NCBI RefSeq assembly: GCF_031458135.1
Contig: NZ_JAVDXW010000001.1
Coordinates: 4,588,001 to 4,652,000, forward strand
Source of the DNA: Haloactinomyces albus
Lineage (GTDB): Bacteria; Actinomycetota; Actinomycetes; Mycobacteriales; Pseudonocardiaceae
DNA: 64,000 nucleotides
Reading direction: 5' to 3'
The position numbers were made by a program, and so were the translations under genes. The notes below the pieces were generated by a model. That model worked only from the letters and a program-made list of their open reading frames with translations. It was not told the origin of the DNA and made no database searches. Shown here in pieces: positions 17,701 to 25,735 of this stretch (positions are counted from its first letter, which is position 1; every line of letters starts with the position of its first letter).

Positions 17701-17754
17701 CTTCGACCGTGCATGTTTCTTCTGCGATGAGAGTAGATGAGATCTTCGATCCAT
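14698..17754 (-). CDS. Secreted ThuA / sorbosone-dehydrogenase-like / PKD multidomain protein
   Basis: A 1018-residue exported protein. ATG 17754 has a GAGGGAG ribosome site. Layout: signal peptide (about 1-45); a Gly-Pro-Lys collagen-like linker of PGKPGxPGKP type (about 46-86); a ThuA glutamine-amidotransferase-fold domain (about 88-300; LGVHDAARAE, HPISWCRDYDGGRSFYTGMG); a six-bladed beta-propeller of the glucose/sorbosone dehydrogenase type (about 330-810; GLVGITLDPDF, HSCCHVGGGMDFD); a PKD domain (YTWDFGDGATS, about 835-915); and the 82-residue domain ending RAAGRSDIGK (925-1006). Twelve extra residues follow, read from a DUF1080 remnant. ThuA domains act on keto-sugars; the propeller could oxidise sugars with PQQ. 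Neighbours are a related giant protein and a laccase. Confidence 0.88.
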   Translation of the reverse strand: MDRRSHLLSSQKKHARSKRWRRAMVLITSAALALGLSAIPTSAAPGNPGKPAQPGKPGSPGKPGNTGKPKNPGTPEKPGKPKTPVNVLVFHGPAAKQGDPVAQATTTIEELGEKNGFTVDASTDPGVFTTENLEQYRGVVFLSAKGVTLNADQEAAFRNYIQDGGGFLGVHDAARAEADSDWFTGLIGTRPGPSPTNVQKAVVSLVDRQHPANQGLPLTWTRSDQWLNWAPNPIGKVHTVAQVKEKEYDPGKGSNGPFHPISWCRDYDGGRSFYTGMGATEAGYTEGKFRSHLLGAIQWTTGMVRGDCQATIASNYEVERLTGENKPGQLDQHGEMHGMDIAPDGTVFYIGKAACPSGPVPDWDNPDVGLGCGTIHQWDPETKKVKLLTTLDVFGNRGSGGELVKSENGLVGITLDPDFADNGRIYIYWMPHDSIDRDKHIGKRTVSRLTYDFATNSIDKSSRVDILQWNAQIHSCCHVGGGMDFDDEGNLYIGSGDNNSSRGSSGYSGNNWTKAYKGLSFQDARRTAGNTNNLNGKILRINPLPIPDGEQPPLGIGSTYTIPEDNLFPPDEYSGDKTRPEIYVMGVRNISTLSIDAETGWLKAAWVGPDAFTPSPKLGPAKYETATIITSAGNQGWPYCMGNKQPYRNRSNTDAGILTNWYDCDNLKNTSPRNTGLVNIPDARDNMIWYSPGGGGPVFPDREGSDVPTYKQEDATYTQPYLKGGGQSIMSGPTYHRSQVNTDSGVAWPSYWEDKWFIGDQSNPNNRIAVTLGPDSVTEQDPPAFAESLRRIIPAGGGDDQLQNWMMDSKFGPDGALYMIDYGGGFFSLSDNQKLIRITYEGGPATPAPAASATPAAQNTPMKMAFTGEKSGGVSYTWDFGDGATSTKANPTHTYTSGGTYTATLTVTYSDGATATTKTEVNVECAAPDTRPTVRLRGTDTGVANHQLGGGCTINDLIDDESDWSDHGTFVRYVGKLADRLKTDGVISGRERGMLSRAAGRSDIGKKDNTGRAGTGPR

Positions 17755-17819
17755 GACTGCTCCCTCACTCGTGGTTCGACTGGGCAGAGTGGTGGGTTGT
17801 CGGTTCGATGAGGTCTCTC

Positions 17820-18830
17820 CTAGCCGCCGCCGCGGTAACGCTCCAAGGCGGCCTGTGCGCCGTCGGGCACGCTGCCGTCCTCGTTGAGGACGAGGAAGAT
17901 CCCGGCCATCCCTTGATCGGAGTGGAACTGCACGTGGCAGTGGTACATCCACGCTCCCGGTCCGACGCCTTCGCCGGCGATCACCTGGAAGCCGAACGAG
18001 TCACCGGGGTTGAGGTCCTTGTTGTCGATTGCCGGGCTCGGGTCGTTCGGGCCTTCGAGCATGCCGGTGCGGTTGTCCACCCAGCGGTGGGCGTGCATGT
18101 GAAACGTGTGGAAGGTATTGCCGTGCCCGATCGCGATGAACTCCACTCGCTCACCGAGCCGTGCCTTGTACAGTGGCGCGTCCGGGGCCATTCGGTTGTT
18201 GACCGTCATGTCGTTGAACACGACCGTGAACTGCCGGTCGGGCGTGATGTCGCCCTTACGTCGGACGATCAGTGCACCGTAGAGACCTTTACGGATTCCC
18301 TCGGTGCCATGTGGGGTGCCCATGGCGTGGTCGTGGTAGTGCCAGTACCCCGCACTGCCGGGCATCCACCTGCCGCCCGTGGCCTTGTACGAGCCGTGCG
18401 AGCGCCACACGTACGTGCGCCGCTCGCCGGGTTCGTTGAAGGAGTCATTGAGCGGGCTGCCGTCGGAGTCGACGCTGTAGTCCACTCCGTGCGGGTGGAT
18501 CGACAGCCGCTGGTCGGTGTTGTTGACCAGTTCGATTTCGAGAGTGTCCCCTTCCCACATTTCCAGGACCGGGCCCGGCACCGTGGCTTCTCCGGGGGCG
18601 AGCCCGTAGCCGATCATGCCTCCGGAGACTTCCTCGGCGTACATCGTGATCTGTCGGGTCTGCCCACGGTTCGGGTTGCCACGGCCGTTGCCGGGGGCGG
18701 CAGTGGCGGGTGGGGCACCCACGGTGGTGGCGGCGACGGGAACGGCAGCGCTCGCCGCGGCACCGGCCAGCATGGAGCGGCGGGACATCTGCCGTCCGAT
18801 CGGGCCGGTCGGAGGCTGCTTGCTGGTCAT
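17820..18830 (-). CDS. Two-domain small laccase (multicopper oxidase)
   Basis: A 336-residue two-domain laccase, the length of the Streptomyces SLAC/EpoA type. A twin-arginine signal (MSRRSMLAGAAASAA) directs folded, copper-loaded export. Copper ligands are visible in four blocks: IHPHGVDY, WHYHDHAMG, TFHTFHMHAHRW and YHCHVQFHSDQGM. Together these give the trinuclear centre and the type 1 Cys/His site; the final Met follows HSDQG. Such enzymes trimerise and oxidise phenols or other electron donors with reduction of oxygen to water. Placed between two giant secreted sugar-oxidising proteins, it could serve as their terminal electron sink (inference). Confidence 0.93.
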   Translation of the reverse strand: MTSKQPPTGPIGRQMSRRSMLAGAAASAAVPVAATTVGAPPATAAPGNGRGNPNRGQTRQITMYAEEVSGGMIGYGLAPGEATVPGPVLEMWEGDTLEIELVNNTDQRLSIHPHGVDYSVDSDGSPLNDSFNEPGERRTYVWRSHGSYKATGGRWMPGSAGYWHYHDHAMGTPHGTEGIRKGLYGALIVRRKGDITPDRQFTVVFNDMTVNNRMAPDAPLYKARLGERVEFIAIGHGNTFHTFHMHAHRWVDNRTGMLEGPNDPSPAIDNKDLNPGDSFGFQVIAGEGVGPGAWMYHCHVQFHSDQGMAGIFLVLNEDGSVPDGAQAALERYRGGG

Positions 18831-19021
18831 GGGTCTCCCTTCGGTCCCCCGGGCACAGGCACGGGGGTGCTGAGGGCGTCGGTGCTTGAGAGGTGTGGTC
18901 GTCGAATTCGTGCGGTTCGGTGAGGCAAGCGGATCCGTGCGGTCCTCCCGGTTCCGGGCGGTTCCTTTCCCGGGGCCGGGTCCCCGGCAGCGGTGCCGGG
19001 GACCCGGGTGCCGGGATGGAA

Positions 19022-19270
19022 TTACTTGCCGATGTCGGAGCGGCCGGCGGCCCGCATGATGCGGCCCTTCTCCTTTCCGGTGAGGACGCCGTCGGCCACG
19101 AGCGTGTCGGTGAGCTGGTCGACATGGTCGACGAAGGCGCCGTGGTTGGAGTAGGTGGCGTTTTCGTCGATCAGGTCGTTGACCGTGCAGCCATCACCGG
19201 TGTCCACATTGCTCACACCGGTGTCCTCGTCACCGATGATCACGGTCTTGCGGAGGTCCGAGCCGGGACA
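19022..19270 (-). repeat. Copy 2 of the repeated C-terminal domain coding segment
   Basis: Encodes the final 82 residues of the 1445-residue protein. Its last 62 bases differ from copy 1 at only one position (12901 versus the aligned base), which suggests recent duplication or gene conversion between the two loci about 6 kb apart. Confidence 0.9.
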
Positions 19271-22200
19271 GGCATCCGGCATGATCTCGAAACCGACCTT
19301 CGCGGCCTTCGAGGTATTGCCGGCCTTGTCGGTGGCTCGATAGGTCACGGTGTGCTGCCCGGCGGTCTCGACGGTCAGCGGCTCGGTGTAGGCCTTCCAC
19401 GGACCGTCGTCGAGCTTGTACGCCACCGAGTCCACACCCGAGCCGTCACCGTCCTCGGCCGACAGCGAGGTCGTCACCGGGGAGTTGTAGGTTCCCTCGT
19501 ACTTGCCGTACGGATCACCGTTGGGCTTCGCCGGATCCAGCTGTGCCGACACCGCCGGCGCCACCACGTCGATGGTCGTGTCGATCCGGACGTTGCGGAA
19601 GGACACGTTGTCGCTGTCACCGTGGTTCTGCAGGCCGATGTAGCCCTGGGTCAGATCGACGTTCGGGTCGTCGTCGACCCAGTGGTTGACCTTCGTGCCG
19701 TTGAGGAAGACGGTGATCGCCTTCTTCGTCACGATGATCTCGTAGGTGTTCCACTCACCGTCCGACTTCAGCGCCTGCTGGACCTTCTCCTGGTCGGGGG
19801 CCTGCTCGTCGTAGACGGCACCCGTCCGGTTGGCCGGGTCGTCGGTCGGATCGATCTGGATCTCTTCACCCTTCTCGACCGCGACCCACGGGTCGTTACC
19901 CGGGTTCGGAGAGCCCACGAAGATACCGGAGTTGTCGTCACCGGGTTTCTTCCAGTCCAGTTTCAACGAGTACGGCGCCTGGAACTTCTCGGCGGAGTAC
20001 CAATGCAGGCCCATGCCGCCGACCGACCGCAGGGTGCAGTTCTCGGTGTGCTCGAAGCGACCCGGCCCGGCCTGCGACCAGTTCTGCCTGCTGTCGGCCG
20101 TGCCGTTGAAGAGGCTGGTGTAGCCCTTCTCCGGCTGTGTCGGCTCACAGGTTTGCGGTGGTTCGCCTGCTCCGTGGAAGGTGAACGAGTCGACGTCGAA
20201 CAAACCGCCGGAACCGCTGCCTCGGAAGACCAGGAACAGCTTGTTCGTACCGCCCGGATCCGTCACGGGGACGGGGCCGGTGTCGGCGTAGTTCGTCCAG
20301 CCACCGGTGTTGGACACCTCGGCGGTGGCCACCAGTGGTCCGTCGGGAGCCCCGGAGCGCACCTCGATGGTGCCGCCGTTGCCGCCCGAGGACACCCGGA
20401 AGCTCATCGAGGTCACCCCTGCGAGGTGGTACGGCCGGAAGGAGAGCCAGTCACCGGATTCGATGTAGCCGACTCGGGCACCGGCCTGTGCGCCCGCGTC
20501 GTCCTCGACGATCTGCACACCGTTGCTGTCGCCGAAGAATTCCGCCTGCTTGGTGGCGGGTTGGAGGGTGATCTCGGCTTCCCCGGTCAACGCGGGGGCT
20601 TTCCCGCTCGGTGAGCTGTCGGTGTACTCGGCGTGCAGCACGCCGTAGATGTCGGCGCCCTGGTGGCCGTCGGTGTTCGCCGTCTCGATCGTGCCCTCGC
20701 AGCCGGTGGCCTGGCTCAGCGGGTGGCCGTGGGCGTCGTTGCCGGTGGAGTGGCCGAGGATGTACTCGACCTGCACCTTCGAGCAGTCGACCTTGGTCCC
20801 GTCCGGATCCGATACCGAGACCTTGTACGGAACGGTGTCCCCGAAGCTGAAGACACGGCCGTTGCCCGGCTGCTGGAACGTCAGCGTGGGTGCGGTGTTG
20901 CCCACCACGATGGCCTCGGTGGCCGTGCCGGTCTTTCCGGTTTCATCGGTCACGGTCAGCGTCGCGGTGTGCTCACCGTTGCCGGTGTAGGTGTGCGTGG
21001 GGTTCGGCTCCGTGGCGTCGGTCCTGCCGTCGCCGTCGAAGTCCCACGCGTAGGTGATCGAACTGCCCGGGTCCGGGTCTCCGGAGCCCTTGGCGGAGAA
21101 GCTCACCTTCAGCGGCGCCTGCCCGGAGGTCGGCTCGGCGGAGACCTCCGCGTTCGGTGCCCGGTCGCCCTTGACGTAGTCGATCCGGTACAGCGCCGAG
21201 TCCTCGGCACCGCCGAAGTAACCACTGCCGTAGTCGAGCACGTACAGCGAACCGTTCGGGCCGAACTCGATGTCCATCGGTCGGGTCAGCGTCATCGACG
21301 GGAAGAACGGGTCGATCTCGGCCGGTTGCCCGTTTTCACCCATGGAGATGGTCTTGATCCAGCCGCGACCCCACTCGTAGGCGAAGAACTTGCCGCTGTA
21401 GTGGGCGGGCAGCTTCGTCGTCGAGGTGCTGTCCGCATCGTGGCGGTAGACCGGTCCGCCCATCGGGGACTCGCTGCCGCTGCCGAACTCGGGGACGGAG
21501 CCGTCGTTGTAGGGCAGCCACGCGGGCTTGGCCGGTGGTAGCTGGGTCAACCCGTCGTTGTTCGGCGACTCGTTGACCGGGTTCGCGCAGTCGAAGGCGG
21601 GACCCGATTCACCGGTGGCGAAGTCGTAGCTGTGGTAGGCCTTGTTCTTGCCCACGCAGTACGGCCAGCCGTAGAAGCCCGGCTCGGTGATCCGGTCGAA
21701 CTCCACGATGCCCGCGGGCCCGCGCTGCGGGTCGGCCGTTGCCGCGTCCGGACCGTAGTTGCCGACGTAGACAGCACCGGTCTTCTGGTCCACGGAGATC
21801 CGGTACGGGTTGCGAAAGCCCATCGCGTAGATCTCGCCGCGGGTTTTGTCGCTGCTGTCCCCGGAGAACATGTTGCCGTCCGGAATGGAGTACGACCCGT
21901 CGGCCTGCATGGTGATCCGCAGGACCTTGCCGCGCAGGTCGTTGGTGTTGGCCGAGGTCCGCTGTGCGTCGAAGGCGGGGTTGCGGTTGCCGCGCTCGTC
22001 GATCGGGGTGTAGCCGCTCGACTGGAACGGGTTCGAGTCGTCACCGGTGGACAGGTAGAGGTTGCCCTTCGGCCCGAAGGCGATGTCGCCGCCGACGTGG
22101 CAGCACATACCGCGCGTGGCGTCGACCCGCATGATCTGCTGCTCGGATGCCATGTCCAGCTTTCCGTCGGTGAACTTGAAGCGGGAGAGCTGGTTGTGGC

Positions 22201-23359
22201 CCTGCCACTTCTCGAACACCGCCGGGTCCTGGGCGCTTTCCGGCGCGTCGCCCGAGGGAGTGTTCAACGGTGGGGCGTAGTAGACGTAGACCCAGCGGTT
22301 CTGCGCGAAGTTCGGGTCGATCGCGATGGATTGCAGGCCCTCTTCGTCATGGGTGTAGACGGGGATGTCCGCCGCGACGCTGGTCTCGCCCGCTGCGGTG
22401 GTGTAGGACAGGGTGCCCTGCCGCTCGCTGTGCAGCACACCGCCGTCCGGCAGCACCGCCATGCCCATGGGCTCGCCGACCTCGTCGGGGCCTTGGGCGA
22501 GGGTCACCTGGTCGAAGTTCGACCAGTTCGTGGCGCCGCAGTCGGCATTCACGGCACCCGAGGCGGTTCGGATGCCACCCAGCATGTGCTCGCGAAATTT
22601 CTGATCGCCGTACGACGCCGTGGTGTGGCCCATCCCGGTGTACCACGCACGTCCGCCCTGGTGGAGCTGGCACCAGGAGATCGGGTGGTCGGCACCCATG
22701 GCACCGCCGTCGTAGGTCGACTCGTCCAGAGCGGCCAGGACGTGCACGTCACCGCGGGGATTGGTGGCGTAGTTGTACCACTCGTCGGTGCGGGTCCAGG
22801 ACTTCGGCAACGACTTCGTCGAGGGATGCACCCGGTCGGTGACCTTCACCGTGGCTTCCTGAATGGACGGGTGGGACTCGAAGTACGCGCCCGTCAGCTT
22901 GCCGTAGAACGGCCAGTCGTACTCGGTGTCGGCGGCGGCGTGGATGCCGACATATCCGCCGCCGCCTTTGATGTAGCGCTCGAACGCGGCCTGCTGAGCC
23001 TCGTTGAGCACATTGCCGGTCGTGGACAGCCAGATGACGGCCTCGTATTGCTCGAGGTTCTCGTCGGTGAAGGCCCCGGCATCCTCGGTGGCATCGACGC
23101 CGAAGTGGTGCTGGGCGCCGAGCTCCTTGATCGCGGCGATCCCGTCCGGAATCGAGGCGTGCCGGTAACCGGCGGTCTTGGAAAAGACCAGGACATCGAA
23201 TTCTTCGTGTTGGGCTTCGGGACCCTGTTTCGCGGCGATGGCTGCGCGGGCCGCCGGGGCGATCCGGCCCTGGGCCGGCGCGGCGAAGACGACCAGGGTT
23301 CCCAGAACGAGTAATGCGCTGAATACTGATCCGACTGTTCTTTGTAATGTTATTGGCAC
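19022..23359 (-). CDS. Giant secreted ThuA / sorbosone-dehydrogenase / PKD / CBM6 / DUF1080 protein
   Basis: A 1445-residue exported protein. GTG 23359 is preferred: GGGGAG lies eight bases upstream and a signal peptide begins at once. Domains: ThuA (about 53-266; VLVFSKTAGYRHASIPDGI, GGGYVGIHAAADTEYDW); glucose/sorbosone-dehydrogenase-type propeller (about 273-730; GMCCHVGGDIAFGPKGNLYL); PKD (about 733-820; YAWDFDGDGRTD); an Ig-like spacer; CBM6-like carbohydrate module (about 933-1066); DUF1080 (about 1070-1260; HWVDDDPNVDLTQGYIGLQN); an Ig-like repeat (VDSVAYKLDDGPW); and the shared 82-residue C-terminal domain (1364-1445). ThuA, propeller and DUF1080 on one chain suggest binding, oxidation to a 3-keto sugar and cleavage at the cell surface. 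Confidence 0.9.
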   Translation of the reverse strand: MPITLQRTVGSVFSALLVLGTLVVFAAPAQGRIAPAARAAIAAKQGPEAQHEEFDVLVFSKTAGYRHASIPDGIAAIKELGAQHHFGVDATEDAGAFTDENLEQYEAVIWLSTTGNVLNEAQQAAFERYIKGGGGYVGIHAAADTEYDWPFYGKLTGAYFESHPSIQEATVKVTDRVHPSTKSLPKSWTRTDEWYNYATNPRGDVHVLAALDESTYDGGAMGADHPISWCQLHQGGRAWYTGMGHTTASYGDQKFREHMLGGIRTASGAVNADCGATNWSNFDQVTLAQGPDEVGEPMGMAVLPDGGVLHSERQGTLSYTTAAGETSVAADIPVYTHDEEGLQSIAIDPNFAQNRWVYVYYAPPLNTPSGDAPESAQDPAVFEKWQGHNQLSRFKFTDGKLDMASEQQIMRVDATRGMCCHVGGDIAFGPKGNLYLSTGDDSNPFQSSGYTPIDERGNRNPAFDAQRTSANTNDLRGKVLRITMQADGSYSIPDGNMFSGDSSDKTRGEIYAMGFRNPYRISVDQKTGAVYVGNYGPDAATADPQRGPAGIVEFDRITEPGFYGWPYCVGKNKAYHSYDFATGESGPAFDCANPVNESPNNDGLTQLPPAKPAWLPYNDGSVPEFGSGSESPMGGPVYRHDADSTSTTKLPAHYSGKFFAYEWGRGWIKTISMGENGQPAEIDPFFPSMTLTRPMDIEFGPNGSLYVLDYGSGYFGGAEDSALYRIDYVKGDRAPNAEVSAEPTSGQAPLKVSFSAKGSGDPDPGSSITYAWDFDGDGRTDATEPNPTHTYTGNGEHTATLTVTDETGKTGTATEAIVVGNTAPTLTFQQPGNGRVFSFGDTVPYKVSVSDPDGTKVDCSKVQVEYILGHSTGNDAHGHPLSQATGCEGTIETANTDGHQGADIYGVLHAEYTDSSPSGKAPALTGEAEITLQPATKQAEFFGDSNGVQIVEDDAGAQAGARVGYIESGDWLSFRPYHLAGVTSMSFRVSSGGNGGTIEVRSGAPDGPLVATAEVSNTGGWTNYADTGPVPVTDPGGTNKLFLVFRGSGSGGLFDVDSFTFHGAGEPPQTCEPTQPEKGYTSLFNGTADSRQNWSQAGPGRFEHTENCTLRSVGGMGLHWYSAEKFQAPYSLKLDWKKPGDDNSGIFVGSPNPGNDPWVAVEKGEEIQIDPTDDPANRTGAVYDEQAPDQEKVQQALKSDGEWNTYEIIVTKKAITVFLNGTKVNHWVDDDPNVDLTQGYIGLQNHGDSDNVSFRNVRIDTTIDVVAPAVSAQLDPAKPNGDPYGKYEGTYNSPVTTSLSAEDGDGSGVDSVAYKLDDGPWKAYTEPLTVETAGQHTVTYRATDKAGNTSKAAKVGFEIMPDACPGSDLRKTVIIGDEDTGVSNVDTGDGCTVNDLIDENATYSNHGAFVDHVDQLTDTLVADGVLTGKEKGRIMRAAGRSDIGK

Positions 23360-23608
23360 GGCGTCTCCCCTGAGGACAACAATCAAGTCGGGGTGTGCGG
23401 GTCGGTGCCGGGGCCGCGATCACCCGTGGAAGGTGATCGCGGCCTTTCGAGCGTACTGTGTTCGGGTGGAATTCGATTCGTCGACAGAAGTGTTCTGCGA
23501 AATTTCCCGATGTGCTACCGGGTTGAATTACGCTGTGCTGATCGGGGCGAAAAAGGCACCGGTCGACACTGCGGCTCGGTCGCCCTCGAGAAATCTCTCA
23601 GAATGGAA

Positions 23609-24478
23609 TCAGAATGTCAATTGACGGAGGTGGCGGTAACTGTCCTCGGCGGTTTCCCGGGGATGCGGGAGGTCGTCGCGTTCGACGAAGTAGTGGTGCA
23701 TGCCCGCACGCTCCTTCTCGGCGAAGATGCGTCCGTAGTCGAGGACGCCTTCTCCCACGTCGGCGAAGGAACCGTCGGCGGCCATGCCCTTGATGTGGCT
23801 GAGCGGGAAGCGCCCCGGTGCGTGATCGAACAGCTCGACCGGGTCCACGCCCGCCTTGATCGCCCAGTAGACGTCGAGCTCGAAGTCGACGAGATGCGGA
23901 TCGGTCTCGCGCAGCAGGACGTCGTACGGACGTGTCCCGCCGAGGGAGTCGAACTCGTGGGCGTGGTTGTGGTAGCCGACGCGGAGGCCGTGCTTGCGGG
24001 CGGCTTCGCCTGCCCAGTTGAGGCGCTCGGCGAGCTGGTGATACCCCGCCAGGTCGTCGGCGGCGAAGTAGGGGAGCACGATCCAGCGCTGCCCCAGCGT
24101 GCGGGCCTGCTCCAGAAGCTGCTCCAACTGGTCCCGATTGGACGGAATGCTGTCGTGGCTCGAGGGTGCCCGGAGCTTGAGGTGCTGCAGCAGATCGCGC
24201 ATGCGCTCGGGGCTGTAGCCGTGCAGGCCCGCGAATTCGACTTCCGCGTAGCCGACGCGGGAGAGGAAGGTGAGTGTGTCCTCCACGGACTCGCTCATCA
24301 GATTGCGCATCGTGTAGAGCTGGATGCCGATCTTGCTCGGGGGCAGGTGACGGCCACGGGCCGGGGGCGTACCGGCGACGGCGGTTCCCATCCATGCGGC
24401 CGAGGCTCCCGCCGCGATGGCCGTTCCCGTCGCGGTGCGCAGAAAACCACGTCGGCTGTGTTCGGTGGATCTGTCCAT
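23609..24478 (-). CDS. Tat-exported sugar phosphate isomerase/epimerase-like protein
   Basis: A 289-residue TIM-barrel protein with a twin-arginine signal (EHSRRGFLRTATGTAIAAG) and cleavage near AVAGTPPA. The barrel has the family's metal-site strands: VGYHNHAHEFDSLGG, VDFELDVYWAIKAGVDP and LSHIKGM. The D-V-Y-W-A and H-N-H-x-H-E-F signatures resemble the exported isomerases that accompany DUF1080 and ThuA proteins in keto-sugar pathways. It ends 249 bases upstream of the giant secreted protein's start, and begins 42 bases after the Gfo/Idh/MocA gene. Likely substrate is a keto-sugar outside the cytoplasmic membrane. Confidence 0.88.
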   Translation of the reverse strand: MDRSTEHSRRGFLRTATGTAIAAGASAAWMGTAVAGTPPARGRHLPPSKIGIQLYTMRNLMSESVEDTLTFLSRVGYAEVEFAGLHGYSPERMRDLLQHLKLRAPSSHDSIPSNRDQLEQLLEQARTLGQRWIVLPYFAADDLAGYHQLAERLNWAGEAARKHGLRVGYHNHAHEFDSLGGTRPYDVLLRETDPHLVDFELDVYWAIKAGVDPVELFDHAPGRFPLSHIKGMAADGSFADVGEGVLDYGRIFAEKERAGMHHYFVERDDLPHPRETAEDSYRHLRQLTF

Positions 24479-24520
24479 GGTCGATCGTTCTCCGTTTCTC
24501 GTGGTACGGATCGGGGATCC

Positions 24521-25675
24521 TCAGGAGGGGCTTACTTCCGTCCAGCAGCTGCGGTCGGCAGCGCTGCGCTCGACGGCGTCGAGTACCTGCTGCACCGCGA
24601 GGCCGTCGGCGAACGACGGCGCGGGATCGGTTCCGGTCGCGATCGCGTCGACCAGGTCGCGCATCTCGTGCGTGAAGGTGTGCTCGTAGCCGAGGCCGTG
24701 GCCCGGTGGCCACCACGCTTCCACGTACGGGTGTGAGGGCTCGGTCGCCAGGATTCTGCGGAATCCGCCGGTGTCGGGGCTTTCGGTGTGGTCGTGAAAG
24801 TGCAGTTCGTTCATCGACTCGAAGTCGAAGGCGATGCTGCCTGCCGAGCCGTTGATCTCGAGCCGCATCGCGTTCTTGCGCCCGGTGGCGAAGCGGGTGG
24901 CCTCGAAGGTGGCGATTCCTCCGCCGGTCAGGCGGGCGAGAAAGATCGCCGCATCGTCGACCGTCACGGGGGCGTACTGTCCACTGCCGTCATCCAGGGG
25001 GCGTTCGGGTACGAACGTGGCGGTCAGGCCGGATACGCCCGCGATCCGCTCGCCGGTGACGAACTGCGTGAGATCGACGATGTGGGCTCCGACGTCGCCG
25101 AGAGCCCCCGAGCCGGCACGGTCGCGGTCGAGGCGCCACATCATGGGCAGTTGCGGATCGGCGATGAAATCCTGCAGATACTGTGCGCGGACGTGGCGGA
25201 CCGTGCCGATGCGCCCGTCGGCGACCATCCTGCGTGCCAGGGACAGGGCGGGAACCCGCCGGTAGTTGAACCCGACCATGCTGCGCACGCCCCGCTGCCG
25301 GGCTCGCTGGGCGGCTTCGGTCATCGCTGTGGCGGCGGCGACCGAATTGGCCAGTGGTTTCTCGCAAAGCACGTGCTTGCCTGCCTCGAGCGCGGCGATC
25401 GCGATCTCGGAGTGGCTGTCACCGGGAGTGCAGATGTCGATGAGGTGGACGTCGTCCCGGCGGATCAGCTCTTTCCAGTCGGTTTCGACCGCTGCCCATC
25501 CGAGCTTGTCCGCTGCCGCGGTGGTGTTGCTCGCGCGGCGGCCGCACAGCACGGCCATCGAGGGACGCATCGGCAGGTCGAAGACCCGGCCGACGGTGCG
25601 CCAGGCCTGCGAGTGGGCGGCGCCCATGAAGGCGTGGCCCACCATGCCGACGCCGAGCAGTTGCCTGTCTGTCAT
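24521..25675 (-). CDS. Gfo/Idh/MocA-family sugar dehydrogenase
   Basis: A 384-residue NAD(P)-dependent oxidoreductase. The Rossmann start reads GVGMVGHAFMGAAHSQAW, followed by DICTPGDSHSEIAIAALEAG, then GKHVLCEKPLA with the conserved EKP lysine that serves catalysis, and GALGDVGAHIVDLTQFVTGE with the catalytic Asp/His of the C-terminal sheet. Enzymes of this family oxidise or reduce sugars, inositols and keto-sugars. The cytoplasmic location (no signal) and position between an exported isomerase and an ABC sugar-uptake system imply that it processes an imported sugar or keto-sugar. Confidence 0.92.
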   Translation of the reverse strand: MTDRQLLGVGMVGHAFMGAAHSQAWRTVGRVFDLPMRPSMAVLCGRRASNTTAAADKLGWAAVETDWKELIRRDDVHLIDICTPGDSHSEIAIAALEAGKHVLCEKPLANSVAAATAMTEAAQRARQRGVRSMVGFNYRRVPALSLARRMVADGRIGTVRHVRAQYLQDFIADPQLPMMWRLDRDRAGSGALGDVGAHIVDLTQFVTGERIAGVSGLTATFVPERPLDDGSGQYAPVTVDDAAIFLARLTGGGIATFEATRFATGRKNAMRLEINGSAGSIAFDFESMNELHFHDHTESPDTGGFRRILATEPSHPYVEAWWPPGHGLGYEHTFTHEMRDLVDAIATGTDPAPSFADGLAVQQVLDAVERSAADRSCWTEVSPS

Positions 25676-25735
25676 TGATCTACGGCCACCTTCCTGTGGG
25701 CCTGTACGTGGTTCGAGGGGATGCGGAGGCGGCCG

